Source of the DNA: JBDHRG01 sp039807445
GTDB taxonomy: Bacteria > Pseudomonadota > Gammaproteobacteria > Competibacterales > Competibacteraceae
Length of the DNA stretch: 5,513 bases
Assembly: GCA_039807445.1 (NCBI GenBank)
Contig: JBDHRG010000235.1
Location: forward strand, 1-5,513
Direction of reading: 5' to 3'
A program made the position numbers and the translations under genes. A model generated the notes under the pieces. That model saw nothing but the letters and a program-made list of their open reading frames with translations. It was not told the origin of the DNA and made no database searches. Within the stretch, counting starts at the first letter, position 1. Every line of letters starts with the position of its first letter. This document shows positions 1 to 4,843 of the stretch, piece by piece.

Positions 1-876
1 CTGCGCCGGCAGGCGGTGCAGACCTGGCGCCTCGACAGCTTCACCGGGCTGGCGCGCGGCTACGACCCCGGGCTGCCCGACCACGACGCCGGCGCACCCG
101 AGGCGCCCGAGGCGCCCGAACCGACCGACGCGACGCCCGCCGGCGAGGGCCTGCCCGAGTTCCCGCGCGGCACCGAGGCCGGCACCTGTCTGCACGCCTT
201 CTTCGAGCGGCTCGACTTCCGCACCGCTGCCGAGCCCGAAGCCACCGAGGCGCTGGCGCGCACGGCGCTGGCCGAGCACGGCTTCGACGCCCGATGGGCG
301 CCGGGACTGGCGCGGATCGCCGCGCGCGTGACCGCGGCGCCCCTGGCCGAGGGCGTGCGCCTGGCCGAGGTGCCGCCCGGGCGGCGGCTGACCGAGCTCG
401 AGTTCCACTACCCGGTGGCCGCGCTCGACCCCGAGGGACTGGCCGCGCTGCTGCAGGCGCACGGCCTCCCCGACTTCGCCCAGGCCGCGCGCGGGCTGCG
501 CTTCGCGCCGCTGACCGGCTTCCTGCGCGGCTTCGTCGACCTGGTGTTCCAGGGCGCCGACGGGCGCTGGTACCTGGCCGACTACAAGTCCAACTGGCTC
601 GGCCCGCGCCTGGCCGACTACCGCCGCGAGCGCCTCGAGGCCGAGATGGCCGGCGCCGGCTACTGGCTGCAAGCCCTGCTGTACGCCGTCGCCGTGCACC
701 GCTACCTGCGCGCCCGCGTCCCCGGCTACGCCTACGCCCGCGACTTCGGCGGCATCGCCTACCTGTTCGTGCGCGGCATGAGCCCCGAGGCCCCCGGCAA
801 CGGCGTCTACTTCGACCGGCCCGCCGAGGCGCTGGTCGAGGCGCTGGACGGGTGGCTGGCGGGGGAGGGGGGATGA
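1..876 (+). CDS. recB: RecB C-terminal nuclease domain (gene starts before the window)
   Basis: This is the last 291 codons of RecB, the helicase-nuclease subunit of RecBCD, which processes double-strand DNA ends for RecA-dependent repair and degrades linear foreign DNA. The reading frame is open from base 1, so the gene starts outside the window; the GTG at 16 is internal. The RecB nuclease signature is complete: a metal-binding His in AGTCLHAFFERLDF (codon 193-195), the Asp of GFVDLVF (538-540), and Asp and Lys of LADYKSNWLG (580-582 and 586-588). The family-typical segments YWLQALLYAVAVHRYLR and FGGIAYLFVRGM follow. The end looks natural, with the stop TGA sharing bases with an ATG (ATGA, 873-876), as expected for coupling to a downstream gene such as recD. 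What follows is not recD. The last 119 bp before the final residues recur at 4431-4549. Nothing suggests inactivation of the visible part. Confidence 0.95.
   Translation: MRRQAVQTWRLDSFTGLARGYDPGLPDHDAGAPEAPEAPEPTDATPAGEGLPEFPRGTEAGTCLHAFFERLDFRTAAEPEATEALARTALAEHGFDARWAPGLARIAARVTAAPLAEGVRLAEVPPGRRLTELEFHYPVAALDPEGLAALLQAHGLPDFAQAARGLRFAPLTGFLRGFVDLVFQGADGRWYLADYKSNWLGPRLADYRRERLEAEMAGAGYWLQALLYAVAVHRYLRARVPGYAYARDFGGIAYLFVRGMSPEAPGNGVYFDRPAEALVEALDGWLAGEGG
747..865 (+). repeat. 119-bp direct repeat, left copy (recB 3' end)
   Basis: This block matches 4431-4549 in the same orientation with two mismatches in 119 positions (792 C versus 4476 T; 818 G versus 4502 A). It encodes RecB residues from GGIAYLFVRGM to WLAG. 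Similarity stops sharply at both ends: 746 differs from 4430, and 866 differs from 4550. The two copies bracket the whole BREX-relic, IS607 and MNT-HEPN segment. Confidence 0.95.
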
Positions 877-1004
877 CCGAGACCAGCGCTCTGGCGCGGC
901 TGGGCTTCAAGTTCGGCCGCAGCGGCGCGCATGATGCGCGCACGATGATGCTCGCCGAGCTGCGGACGCTGCTGACGGCCGTGCCGATGGATGGCGGGGC
1001 TTGA
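873..1004 (+). pseudogene. 5' fragment of a BrxA-like (BREX) gene, cut by the IS607 element
   Basis: This short frame of 43 codons starts at the ATG that overlaps the recB stop (ATGA) and ends at a TGA at 1002-1004, just inside the inserted element. The translation contains LGFKFGRSGAHDARTMMLAE followed by LRTLLTAVPMDG. It resembles the N-terminus of small BrxA-type proteins of BREX operons, in which a short FxFG-like opening precedes a helical region. It does not resemble RecD. The frame continues beyond the element: joining base 994 to base 2896 gives VPMDG-TVVDYRRAIVEHNLLGK without a break. The gene was therefore probably continuous before insertion. The first residues (MTET...) could instead be a remnant of recD's start fused to the BREX gene. 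The BrxA identity is inferred from memory of the family and is uncertain; the truncation by the element is much better supported. Confidence 0.5.
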
Positions 1005-1049
1005 ACAGTTTGCTTTAAATATAGCCATATCTATGCAATAATCTCCAAT
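1005..1049 (+). promoter_or_regulatory. AT-rich leader of tnpA, probable promoter region
   Basis: This is the only clearly AT-rich stretch in the left part of the window, and it lies directly before the tnpA ATG. A weak -35/-10 pair can be drawn as TTGCTT (1010-1015) and TATGCA (1032-1037) with a 16-base spacer. A small dyad, ATAG (1021-1024) and CTAT (1031-1034), could be a binding site for the MerR-like head of TnpA. No good Shine-Dalgarno sequence precedes the ATG at 1050. All of this is tentative. Confidence 0.3.
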
Positions 1050-1676
1050 ATGGAGAGGTTAGTAAGCATAGGTGAAGCTGCCAAGGCGCTAGGGGTGTCG
1101 GTTACGACCCTGCGCCGTTGGGAGGCATCAGGGAGGCTGGTTGCCGAGCACACGGCAGGCGGCCATCGTCGCTATGACCTCGCCAAACTCAGGCCAGAAC
1201 TGTTCCGGGCAGAGGAAACCAGCCAGCGGCGCACCGTGGCCTACGCTCGCGTTTCCAGCTACGACCAGAAGGATGACCTGGAGCGCCAGAAGCAGGTGCT
1301 GGAGCTGTACTGCGCCCGGCAGGGCTGGATGTTCGAGGTGATCGCCGATCTTGGCTCCGGCATGAACTATCACGAGAAAGGCTTGAAGCGTCTGCTGGGC
1401 GCCATTGTGGACGGGCAGATCGGGCGACTGGTCATTACCCACGAAGACCGGCTGCTGCGCTTCGGCGCAGAACTGGTGTTTGCCATCTGTGAAGCCAAAG
1501 GCGTCGAAGTAGTGATCCTCAATCAAGGTGAGGACACGACCTTCGAGGAAGATTTGGCAAAGGACGTGCTGGAAATCATCACTGTGTTCAGCGCTCGCTT
1601 GTACGGCAGCCGTTCACGCAAGAACCAGAAGCTGCTCGATGGTGTTCGACAGGCGGTGGAGGCGTCGCAATGCTGA
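1050..1676 (+). CDS. tnpA: IS607-family serine recombinase TnpA
   Basis: This 208-residue protein is the transposase of the element and catalyses excision and insertion through a covalent serine-DNA intermediate. Residues about 5-47 form a MerR-like helix-turn-helix (SIGEAAKALGVSVTTLRRWE then GGHRRYDLAKL). The catalytic domain follows: YARVSSYDQ with the nucleophile Ser69 and the partner Arg67, DLGSGMNY around 100-107, and ITHEDRLLRFG at 129-139, all classic for small serine recombinases. The C-terminal part contains QGEDTTFEEDLAKDVLEII and the basic SARLYGSRSRKNQKLL. DNA-binding head first and catalytic domain second is the IS607 order, the reverse of ordinary resolvases. Length and motifs match intact family members. 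Its last codons overlap the tnpB start (ATG at 1670), so the two genes are probably translationally coupled. I chose the ATG at 1050 because the HTH begins immediately after it. Confidence 0.95.
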   Translation: MERLVSIGEAAKALGVSVTTLRRWEASGRLVAEHTAGGHRRYDLAKLRPELFRAEETSQRRTVAYARVSSYDQKDDLERQKQVLELYCARQGWMFEVIADLGSGMNYHEKGLKRLLGAIVDGQIGRLVITHEDRLLRFGAELVFAICEAKGVEVVILNQGEDTTFEEDLAKDVLEIITVFSARLYGSRSRKNQKLLDGVRQAVEASQC

Positions 1677-2872
1677 TCGCACACAAGATCGCCCTCGACC
1701 TGAACAATGTGCAGGCCAGCTACATGGCCCGCGCTGCTGGCACGGCACGCTTCGCCTATAACTGGGCGCTGGCCGAGTGGAAGCGGCAGTACGAGGCATG
1801 GAAGTTGGATAACAACCAGCCCCAACCTTCACAGGCGGCATTGCGCCGCCAGTTGAACACCATCAAGCGCGAGCAGTTCCCGTGGATGCTTCACGTGACC
1901 AAGAACGCGCCACAAATGGCAATCATCCAGTTGGGTGAGGCGTTCGAGAACTTCTTTGCTGATCGTGCCAAGTACCCGCAGTTTCGCAGGAAAGGTGTCC
2001 ACGACCGTTTCACGCTCACCAACGACCAATTCGGTATCGACGGCTGTCGCATCCGTATCCCCAACTTGGGCTGGGTACGGATGCGCGAGTCGTTGCGCTT
2101 TGCGGGCAAGATCATGTCGGCCACGGTTTCCCGTGTGGCTGACCGCTGGTTTGTCAGCATCGCTGTGGACACCCAAGACAATTTGCATCTACCACAGGCC
2201 GAAAACCAAGGCGCGGCAGGTGTGGATTTGGGCGTCTCAGCACTCGCTACGCTCTCGACGGGAGAGGCCATTGTCGGCCCCAAGCCGCACAAAGCCCTAC
2301 TGGATCGCCTGCGGCGTTCGTCCCGCTCCTTGAGCCGCAAGCAAAAAGGCTCAAGCAATCGCAAGCAGGCCAAAGCCAAACTGGCAAGGCTGCACGCTCG
2401 CATTGCCAACATTCGAATGGATGCCCTGCACCAACTCACGACTAGCCTCACGCGCCGGTTTCACACCATCGGGATCGAGGATTTGAACGTGCGCGGCATG
2501 GTGAAAAACCGCCATCTCGCCCGTTCCGTGGCCGATATGGGCTTTTTCGAGTTTCGGCGGCAGTTGGAATACAAAGCAGCGATGCGTGGCGGGCAAGTGA
2601 TGGTAGCGGATCGCTTCTTTGCTAGTAGCAAGACGTGCTCGAATTGCGGGCACAAGTTGGAAGTGCTGTCGCTGTCGGTGCGTCAGTGGGCGTGTCCCGC
2701 GTGTGGCGTTGTTCACGACCGCGACGTGAACGCGGCAGTGAACCTCAAGAATATGGCCGTGAGTTCCACGGTTTCAGCCTGTGGAGAGGAAGGCTCTGGC
2801 TCGGGTCGTAAGACCCGAGTGAAACCGGCCTCTGTGAAGCAGGAAGCAAGCAGCAGATTTAATCAGAAATGA
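1670..2872 (+). CDS. tnpB: TnpB RNA-guided endonuclease (IS607-associated)
   Basis: This 400-residue TnpB is of the ancestral Cas12-like family. TnpB binds an RNA made from the end of its own element and cuts DNA matching the RNA's guide, which helps the element persist after excision. It is not needed for transposition itself. The N-terminal half is the recognition region (FAYNWALAEWKRQYEAW, then AKYPQFRRKG). The RuvC nuclease has its full triad: Asp186 in GVDLGVSALATLS, Glu270 in IGIEDLNVRGM and Asp352 in HDRDVNAAVNLKN. A four-cysteine zinc finger (C323, C326, C342, C345) lies between the last two. A basic tail follows (GRKTRVKPASVKQEA). There is no stop or frameshift, and the length is normal, so it should be active. 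The start overlaps tnpA by 7 bases. The last part of the gene doubles as template for the predicted guide RNA scaffold. Confidence 0.95.
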   Translation: MLIAHKIALDLNNVQASYMARAAGTARFAYNWALAEWKRQYEAWKLDNNQPQPSQAALRRQLNTIKREQFPWMLHVTKNAPQMAIIQLGEAFENFFADRAKYPQFRRKGVHDRFTLTNDQFGIDGCRIRIPNLGWVRMRESLRFAGKIMSATVSRVADRWFVSIAVDTQDNLHLPQAENQGAAGVDLGVSALATLSTGEAIVGPKPHKALLDRLRRSSRSLSRKQKGSSNRKQAKAKLARLHARIANIRMDALHQLTTSLTRRFHTIGIEDLNVRGMVKNRHLARSVADMGFFEFRRQLEYKAAMRGGQVMVADRFFASSKTCSNCGHKLEVLSLSVRQWACPACGVVHDRDVNAAVNLKNMAVSSTVSACGEEGSGSGRKTRVKPASVKQEASSRFNQK

Positions 2873-2895
2873 TTAGGTTTGCGTAGGTATTGCGG
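2765..2895 (+). ncRNA. Predicted omega-RNA (reRNA) scaffold at the tnpB 3' end
   Basis: TnpB nucleases use an RNA from the right end of their element, overlapping the tnpB 3' end, with a guide copied from the DNA just beyond. Here a compact fold is visible. A perfect 8-bp stem, CTCGGGTC (2800-2807) with GACCCGAG (2812-2819), is capped by GTAA, a GNRA-type tetraloop. A second perfect 8-bp pairing, CGGTTTCA (2769-2776) with TGAAACCG (2820-2827), stacks directly on its 3' side. Between them GCCT (2777-2780) can pair with AGGC (2791-2794). AGAGG (2785-2789) can pair with CCTCT (2829-2833), giving a possible pseudoknot. With the right end at 2895, the guide would start near 2896 and read the host brxA-like sequence. 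The 5' limit is a guess and the 3' limit depends on the element boundary. The hairpin is not followed by a T-run, so it is not a terminator. Confidence 0.55.
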
Positions 2896-3229
2896 AACGG
2901 TGGTCGACTATCGCCGCGCCATCGTCGAGCACAACCTGCTCGGCAAGCCGAGCGCCAAGGCGCGCAAACTGACCCTGGCCATGGCGCGCGACCCCTTGTT
3001 GCGGCAGAGTCGAGAGCTGGTACTCGGCACCGAGCCCAGCGAGGTGCTCGAGCGCCAGCGCTTCGATGCCGTTCGGCTGGCGGCCGCCAAGCTGCTCGAG
3101 CCGAAGGTCGTGCTGGTGTCCTTGCCGCGGCGCACGCTCCATTCGGCCGACGAAGTGAAAACCTGGCTCGAGGAGATCGAGGCCGTTTTGCTCGCCAGGG
3201 TCGCCGCCGGGCCAGTGATTCCCGGCTGA
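2896..3229 (+). pseudogene. BrxA-like remainder fused to a BrxC-like C-terminal tail (BREX relic)
   Basis: The frame runs from inside the element's right end (TTG at 2879) to TGA at 3227-3229 and continues the broken gene of 873-1004. I see three parts. The first, DYRRAIVEHNLLGKPSAKAR (about 2906-2965), has the ENLLG-type motif expected near the start of BrxA proteins. The second, ARDPLLRQSRELVLGTEP (about 2984-3037), looks like a later stretch of the same family, joined directly to KLTL as if the middle had been deleted. The third, LLEPKVVLVSLPRRTLHSAD then EVKTWLEEIEAVL and ending GPVIPG, resembles the extreme C-terminus of BrxC-type BREX ATPases. The natural explanation is two in-frame deletions in a brxA-brxBC segment. 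No start codon with a ribosome site is left, so it is probably not translated. The family assignments are my inference; no search was possible. Confidence 0.5.
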
Positions 3230-3245
3230 TCCACCCTGACGCGAC

Positions 3246-3251
3246 GAGGAG
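3246..3251 (+). promoter_or_regulatory. Shine-Dalgarno site of the MNT gene
   Basis: GAGGAG lies 6 bases before the ATG at 3258. It is a strong ribosome-binding site that fixes this start and indicates that the toxin-antitoxin pair is actively translated, unlike the relics around it. Confidence 0.7.
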
Positions 3252-3257
3252 CGAACC

Positions 3258-3581
3258 ATGCTGACCCCGGCACACATCGAGGAAGCGGCACAGCGCCTGG
3301 TGGCCCATGCGCATAGGCCCGTCAAGGTCATTCTGTTCGGATCCTATGCTCGCGGCGAGGCGGATGAAGGCTCCGACCTCGACCTCATGGTGGTCGAGCG
3401 CGACCTGCCCGACAAGGCCGCCGAATATCTGCGTCTGAAGCAGGCCCTGGGCCGCGTCGGGGTCGGCGTCGATTTGCTGCTCTTCTCCGAGCACGAGTTC
3501 GAACGCCGCAGTCAGGTGCCGGGCACGATCCCCTACTGGGCCAGCAAGGAAGGCAAGGTGCTCTTTGACGCCGCAGCGTGA
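3258..3581 (+). CDS. MNT-family nucleotidyltransferase antitoxin (MntA-like)
   Basis: This is a small 107-residue nucleotidyltransferase of the DNA polymerase beta fold. In MNT-HEPN toxin-antitoxin systems such proteins silence the partner HEPN toxin, in studied cases by adding AMP to it. The signature GSYARGEADEGSDLD (residues 28-42) fits GSx10DxD, with metal-binding Asp40 and Asp42; the third acidic residue is probably Asp72 in GVDLLLF. The preceding strand VKVILF and the following LMVVE are typical. Length is normal for a minimal MNT. It is preceded by a good ribosome-binding site and overlaps the next gene, a HEPN protein, by 17 bases, so the two form one operon. The pair sits between a BrxC-like and a BrxL-like relic, where a BREX operon would carry pglX and pglZ. 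Confidence 0.9.
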   Translation: MLTPAHIEEAAQRLVAHAHRPVKVILFGSYARGEADEGSDLDLMVVERDLPDKAAEYLRLKQALGRVGVGVDLLLFSEHEFERRSQVPGTIPYWASKEGKVLFDAAA

Positions 3582-3957
3582 AGAAGCCGAACGCCTGCTG
3601 CGTCTTGCGCGCCGTGACGAAGCGGCATTCGTCGCGCTCCTCGCGGCGCCGAGCGTAGCGCTTGCCGTAGCGTGCTTTCACGCCCAGCAGGCGGTGGAAA
3701 AGGCGCTCAAGGCAGTCATGTGCCTGTGCGGGCTGGAGTTCCGTCGCACCCATGACCTCGAGGCGCTCGCTGACAAGCTCGCGGACGCGGGCCTTGCGGT
3801 TCCGGCCACGGACGAGGACTTGCGCCGCCTCACGCCTTACGCCGTCGAATTCCGCTACGACGACGAGGCCATTCCCCTGCTCTCCGGCGAAGAGGCGCGC
3901 CGCATCCTCGATCAGGTGCTCGCCTGGGCGGAGCAATGCATCCAAGAAGACCAATAA
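3565..3957 (+). CDS. HEPN-domain toxin partner of the MNT protein
   Basis: This 130-residue all-helical HEPN protein is the presumed toxin of the pair. Known HEPN toxins are RNases whose activity is blocked by the MNT partner. Recognisable motifs are FHAQQAVEKALKAV (38-51), RRTHDL (60-65) and FRYDD (96-100), as in the stand-alone HEPN family commonly paired with MNT genes. The catalytic Rx4-6H motif of RNase HEPN proteins is not visible: the only arginines shortly before His63 lie two and three residues away. Toxicity by RNA cleavage therefore cannot be assumed. The chosen start is a TTG at 3565, because translation from it matches the usual N-terminus (TPQREEAERLLRLARRDE) and no in-frame ATG precedes it. 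An AAGGTG at 3555-3560 is close upstream. The TTG and the 17-base overlap suggest translation tuned to that of the antitoxin. Confidence 0.87.
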   Translation: MTPQREEAERLLRLARRDEAAFVALLAAPSVALAVACFHAQQAVEKALKAVMCLCGLEFRRTHDLEALADKLADAGLAVPATDEDLRRLTPYAVEFRYDDEAIPLLSGEEARRILDQVLAWAEQCIQEDQ

Positions 3958-3959
3958 CC

Positions 3960-4209
3960 ATGAAAGGCTACATGGAGTCGGGCGAGTTCAGCCGCGGCAA
4001 GGAGAGCATTCGCGCCGACGGCTCGATCGAGCCGATCCACAACGCCGTCACGCTCGCCGAGATCGCCATCGAGAAGGGCGCGCAGGCGCTGCTGATGCCG
4101 GTGACCTGCTGGCGGCAGCTGCACGAGCTGTCGGACGAGATGGCGCAAGATCGACATCCAGCTCTACCAGGACGCGCGGGATGCGCTGCTGAAGGCGCTG
4201 GTGGAGTAG
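3960..4209 (+). pseudogene. brxL: BrxL (BREX Lon-like protease) relic with internal deletion and frameshift
   Basis: This is a fragment of BrxL, the Lon-like AAA+ protease or DNA-binding factor at the end of type I BREX operons. KGYMESGEFSRGKESIRADG (residues 2-21 from the ATG at 3960) corresponds to an internal part of the AAA+ region, where the intact protein would continue with a VFVGN-type strand. Instead it jumps to HNAVTLAEIAIEKGAQALLM, PVTCWRQLHELSDEMA, which is the C-terminal Lon-type segment. Most of the middle, and everything before 3960, is gone. After DEMA at about 4143 the frame breaks. In the shifted frame the expected ending KIDIQLYQDARDALLKALVE reads to a TAG at 4207-4209; a 2-base loss in an original ATK codon run would explain it. 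The ATG is an internal codon that happens to follow the HEPN stop. It is non-functional. Confidence 0.72.
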
Positions 4210-4430
4210 TTCGAGCGATGTGGGTGGGCGACGGGGCAGGCCAGCCCGTCGATCCGCTCCGTCGTGTTCAGGTCCTCCGCGCAGCCAGCCCAGCGCCGGC
4301 AGTCGCTCGGTGAGGATAGCCGCGTCGACCGGCCGGCAGGCCGAGGGCACGTGCAGCAGTCGGCGGAAGGAGGCGCCAGCGCGACCGGCACCCAGCCCGT
4401 GTGGCGCATGAGGTCCGCTGGCGGCGCTTC
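4210..4430 (-). pseudogene. Decayed stretch, possible antisense frameshifted gene fragment
   Basis: I do not recognise this segment. The + strand shows nothing convincing. On the - strand, protein-like strings run on in order if the frame is allowed to shift: MRHTGWVPVALA (about 4409-4374), then FRRLLHV, then DAAILTERLPALGWLRG (ending near 4276), then EDLNTTERIDGLA starting at 4277 in another frame. The last two abut exactly, as if one or two bases had been gained or lost there. It lies between the BrxL relic and the recB repeat. It may be a remnant of whatever lay at the island's right edge. GC-rich sequence easily produces such strings by chance, so confidence is low. Confidence 0.25.
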
Positions 4431-4554
4431 CGGCGGCATCGCCTACCTGTTCGTGCGCGGCATGAGCCCCGAGGCTCCCGGCAACGGCGTCTACTTCGAC
4501 CAGCCCGCCGAGGCGCTGGTCGAGGCGCTGGACGGGTGGCTGGCGGGGGCTTGA
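4431..4554 (+). pseudogene. Duplicate of the recB 3' end (right copy of the 119-bp repeat)
   Basis: The block 4431-4549 repeats 747-865 with two mismatches and keeps the recB reading frame. It encodes the C-terminus from GGIAYLFVRGM to WLAG, followed by Ala and a TGA stop at 4552-4554 in place of the EGG ending of the upstream copy. No start or upstream recB sequence is attached, so it is only a tail. Such a copy at the far side of an inserted segment is what remains when an element enters the 3' end of a gene and carries a replacement tail, or when unequal recombination duplicates the site. The sequence after it (from 4550) may be the original downstream flank of recB. Confidence 0.9.
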
Positions 4555-4606
4555 GTTTCGGAATCGGAACGGTTGGTGTCCGCTGGAAACCGTGCTCCCG
4601 CGCCCA

Positions 4607-4615
4607 TGCTAGGAT
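4607..4615 (+). promoter_or_regulatory. Candidate extended -10 promoter of the fic antitoxin-toxin operon
   Basis: TGC followed by TAGGAT matches an extended -10 element (TGn then a TATAAT-like hexamer with 4 of 6 matches), 24 bases before the antitoxin ATG. A partial -35 (TGGAAA, 4584-4589) lies at a loose spacing of 20 bases. It lies in the gap between the recB repeat and the antitoxin, where a promoter is expected. Confidence 0.4.
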
Positions 4616-4628
4616 GCCCCGACTACCC

Positions 4629-4634
4629 GGAGGT
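4629..4634 (+). promoter_or_regulatory. Shine-Dalgarno site of the Fic antitoxin
   Basis: GGAGGT lies 5 bases before the ATG at 4640. It is close to the consensus and fixes this start. The downstream fic gene has no comparable site, which favours making more antitoxin than toxin. Confidence 0.75.
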
Positions 4635-4639
4635 GTGCG

Positions 4640-4843
4640 ATGACTCGAGCTCCCGATGAGTCCCGTGCCGCGAACAAGCGCGCGCGCGTCATGCGGCATC
4701 GGCGCGAGAACTTTCTGGCCAGCGCGGCACTCGAGGGGCTGGTGCTCAGCGCCGAGCAGCGCGAGCGTCTCGAACGCTCCGATCGGGCCGGTCTGACGCC
4801 CGAGCAGCGGCTCGACGAACTGCGACGGCTCCATGCGCGATAA
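4640..4843 (+). CDS. Fic-inhibiting antitoxin, VbhA/YhfG-like
   Basis: This small 67-residue protein holds the neighbouring Fic enzyme inactive. In class I Fic systems a separate antitoxin supplies an inhibitory helix with the motif (S/T)xxxE(G/N), whose Glu blocks proper ATP binding in the Fic active site. Here NFLASAALEGL contains SAALEG at residues 28-33, a perfect match with Glu32 as the blocking residue. The flanks fit VbhA and YhfG proteins: a basic N-terminal stretch (NKRARVMRHRREN) before the motif and a C-terminal helix LTPEQRLDELRRLHAR after it. It starts after a strong ribosome-binding site. Its last 11 bases overlap the start of fic, the usual antitoxin-first arrangement. Identification rests on motif, size and position. 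Confidence 0.85.
   Translation: MTRAPDESRAANKRARVMRHRRENFLASAALEGLVLSAEQRERLERSDRAGLTPEQRLDELRRLHAR

Larger units (their letters stand above)
995..2895 (+). mobile_element. IS607-family insertion sequence (tnpA + tnpB), apparently complete
   Basis: This is an insertion sequence carrying a MerR-headed serine recombinase (tnpA, 1050-1676) and an overlapping tnpB (1670-2872), the standard IS607 layout. IS607 elements have no terminal inverted repeats, make no target duplication and tend to insert at GG dinucleotides, so the ends cannot be read from repeats. I placed them by the host reading frame. A GG at 993-994 on the left and a GG at 2894-2895 on the right, when collapsed into one GG, rejoin the split host frame exactly and imply a 1901-bp element. 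Other GG pairs nearby cannot be excluded, so the boundaries may be off by several bases. The element is less GC-rich than its surroundings. Both genes are uninterrupted with their catalytic residues present, so it may still be mobile. Confidence 0.88.

Noticed and set aside
41..943. Long minus-strand open frame of 300 codons opposite recB
   Set aside because: It is extremely rich in Arg, Pro and Ala without any domain and lies opposite a clear RecB reading frame. This is typical of shadow frames in GC-rich DNA.
993..1004. Similarity of GGCGGGGCTTGA at the IS left end to the end of the right recB copy (4542-4554)
   Set aside because: Only about a dozen bases match, and one G must be skipped. 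It is G-rich and could arise by chance, so I do not use it as evidence for a recombination site.
2800..2819. Perfect 8-bp hairpin as a transcription terminator of tnpB
   Set aside because: It lies inside the coding region and no T-run follows. It fits an omega-RNA helix better.
2859..3494. Minus-strand open frames across the BrxA/BrxC relic and the MNT gene
   Set aside because: Their composition follows the GC bias, they cross unrelated genes on the other strand, and they show no recognisable motif.
3960..3962. ATG two bases after the HEPN stop as a true start of a third operon gene
   Set aside because: No ribosome site of its own is evident, and the text from MKGYMESG onward is the inside of BrxL, followed by a deletion joint and a frameshift.
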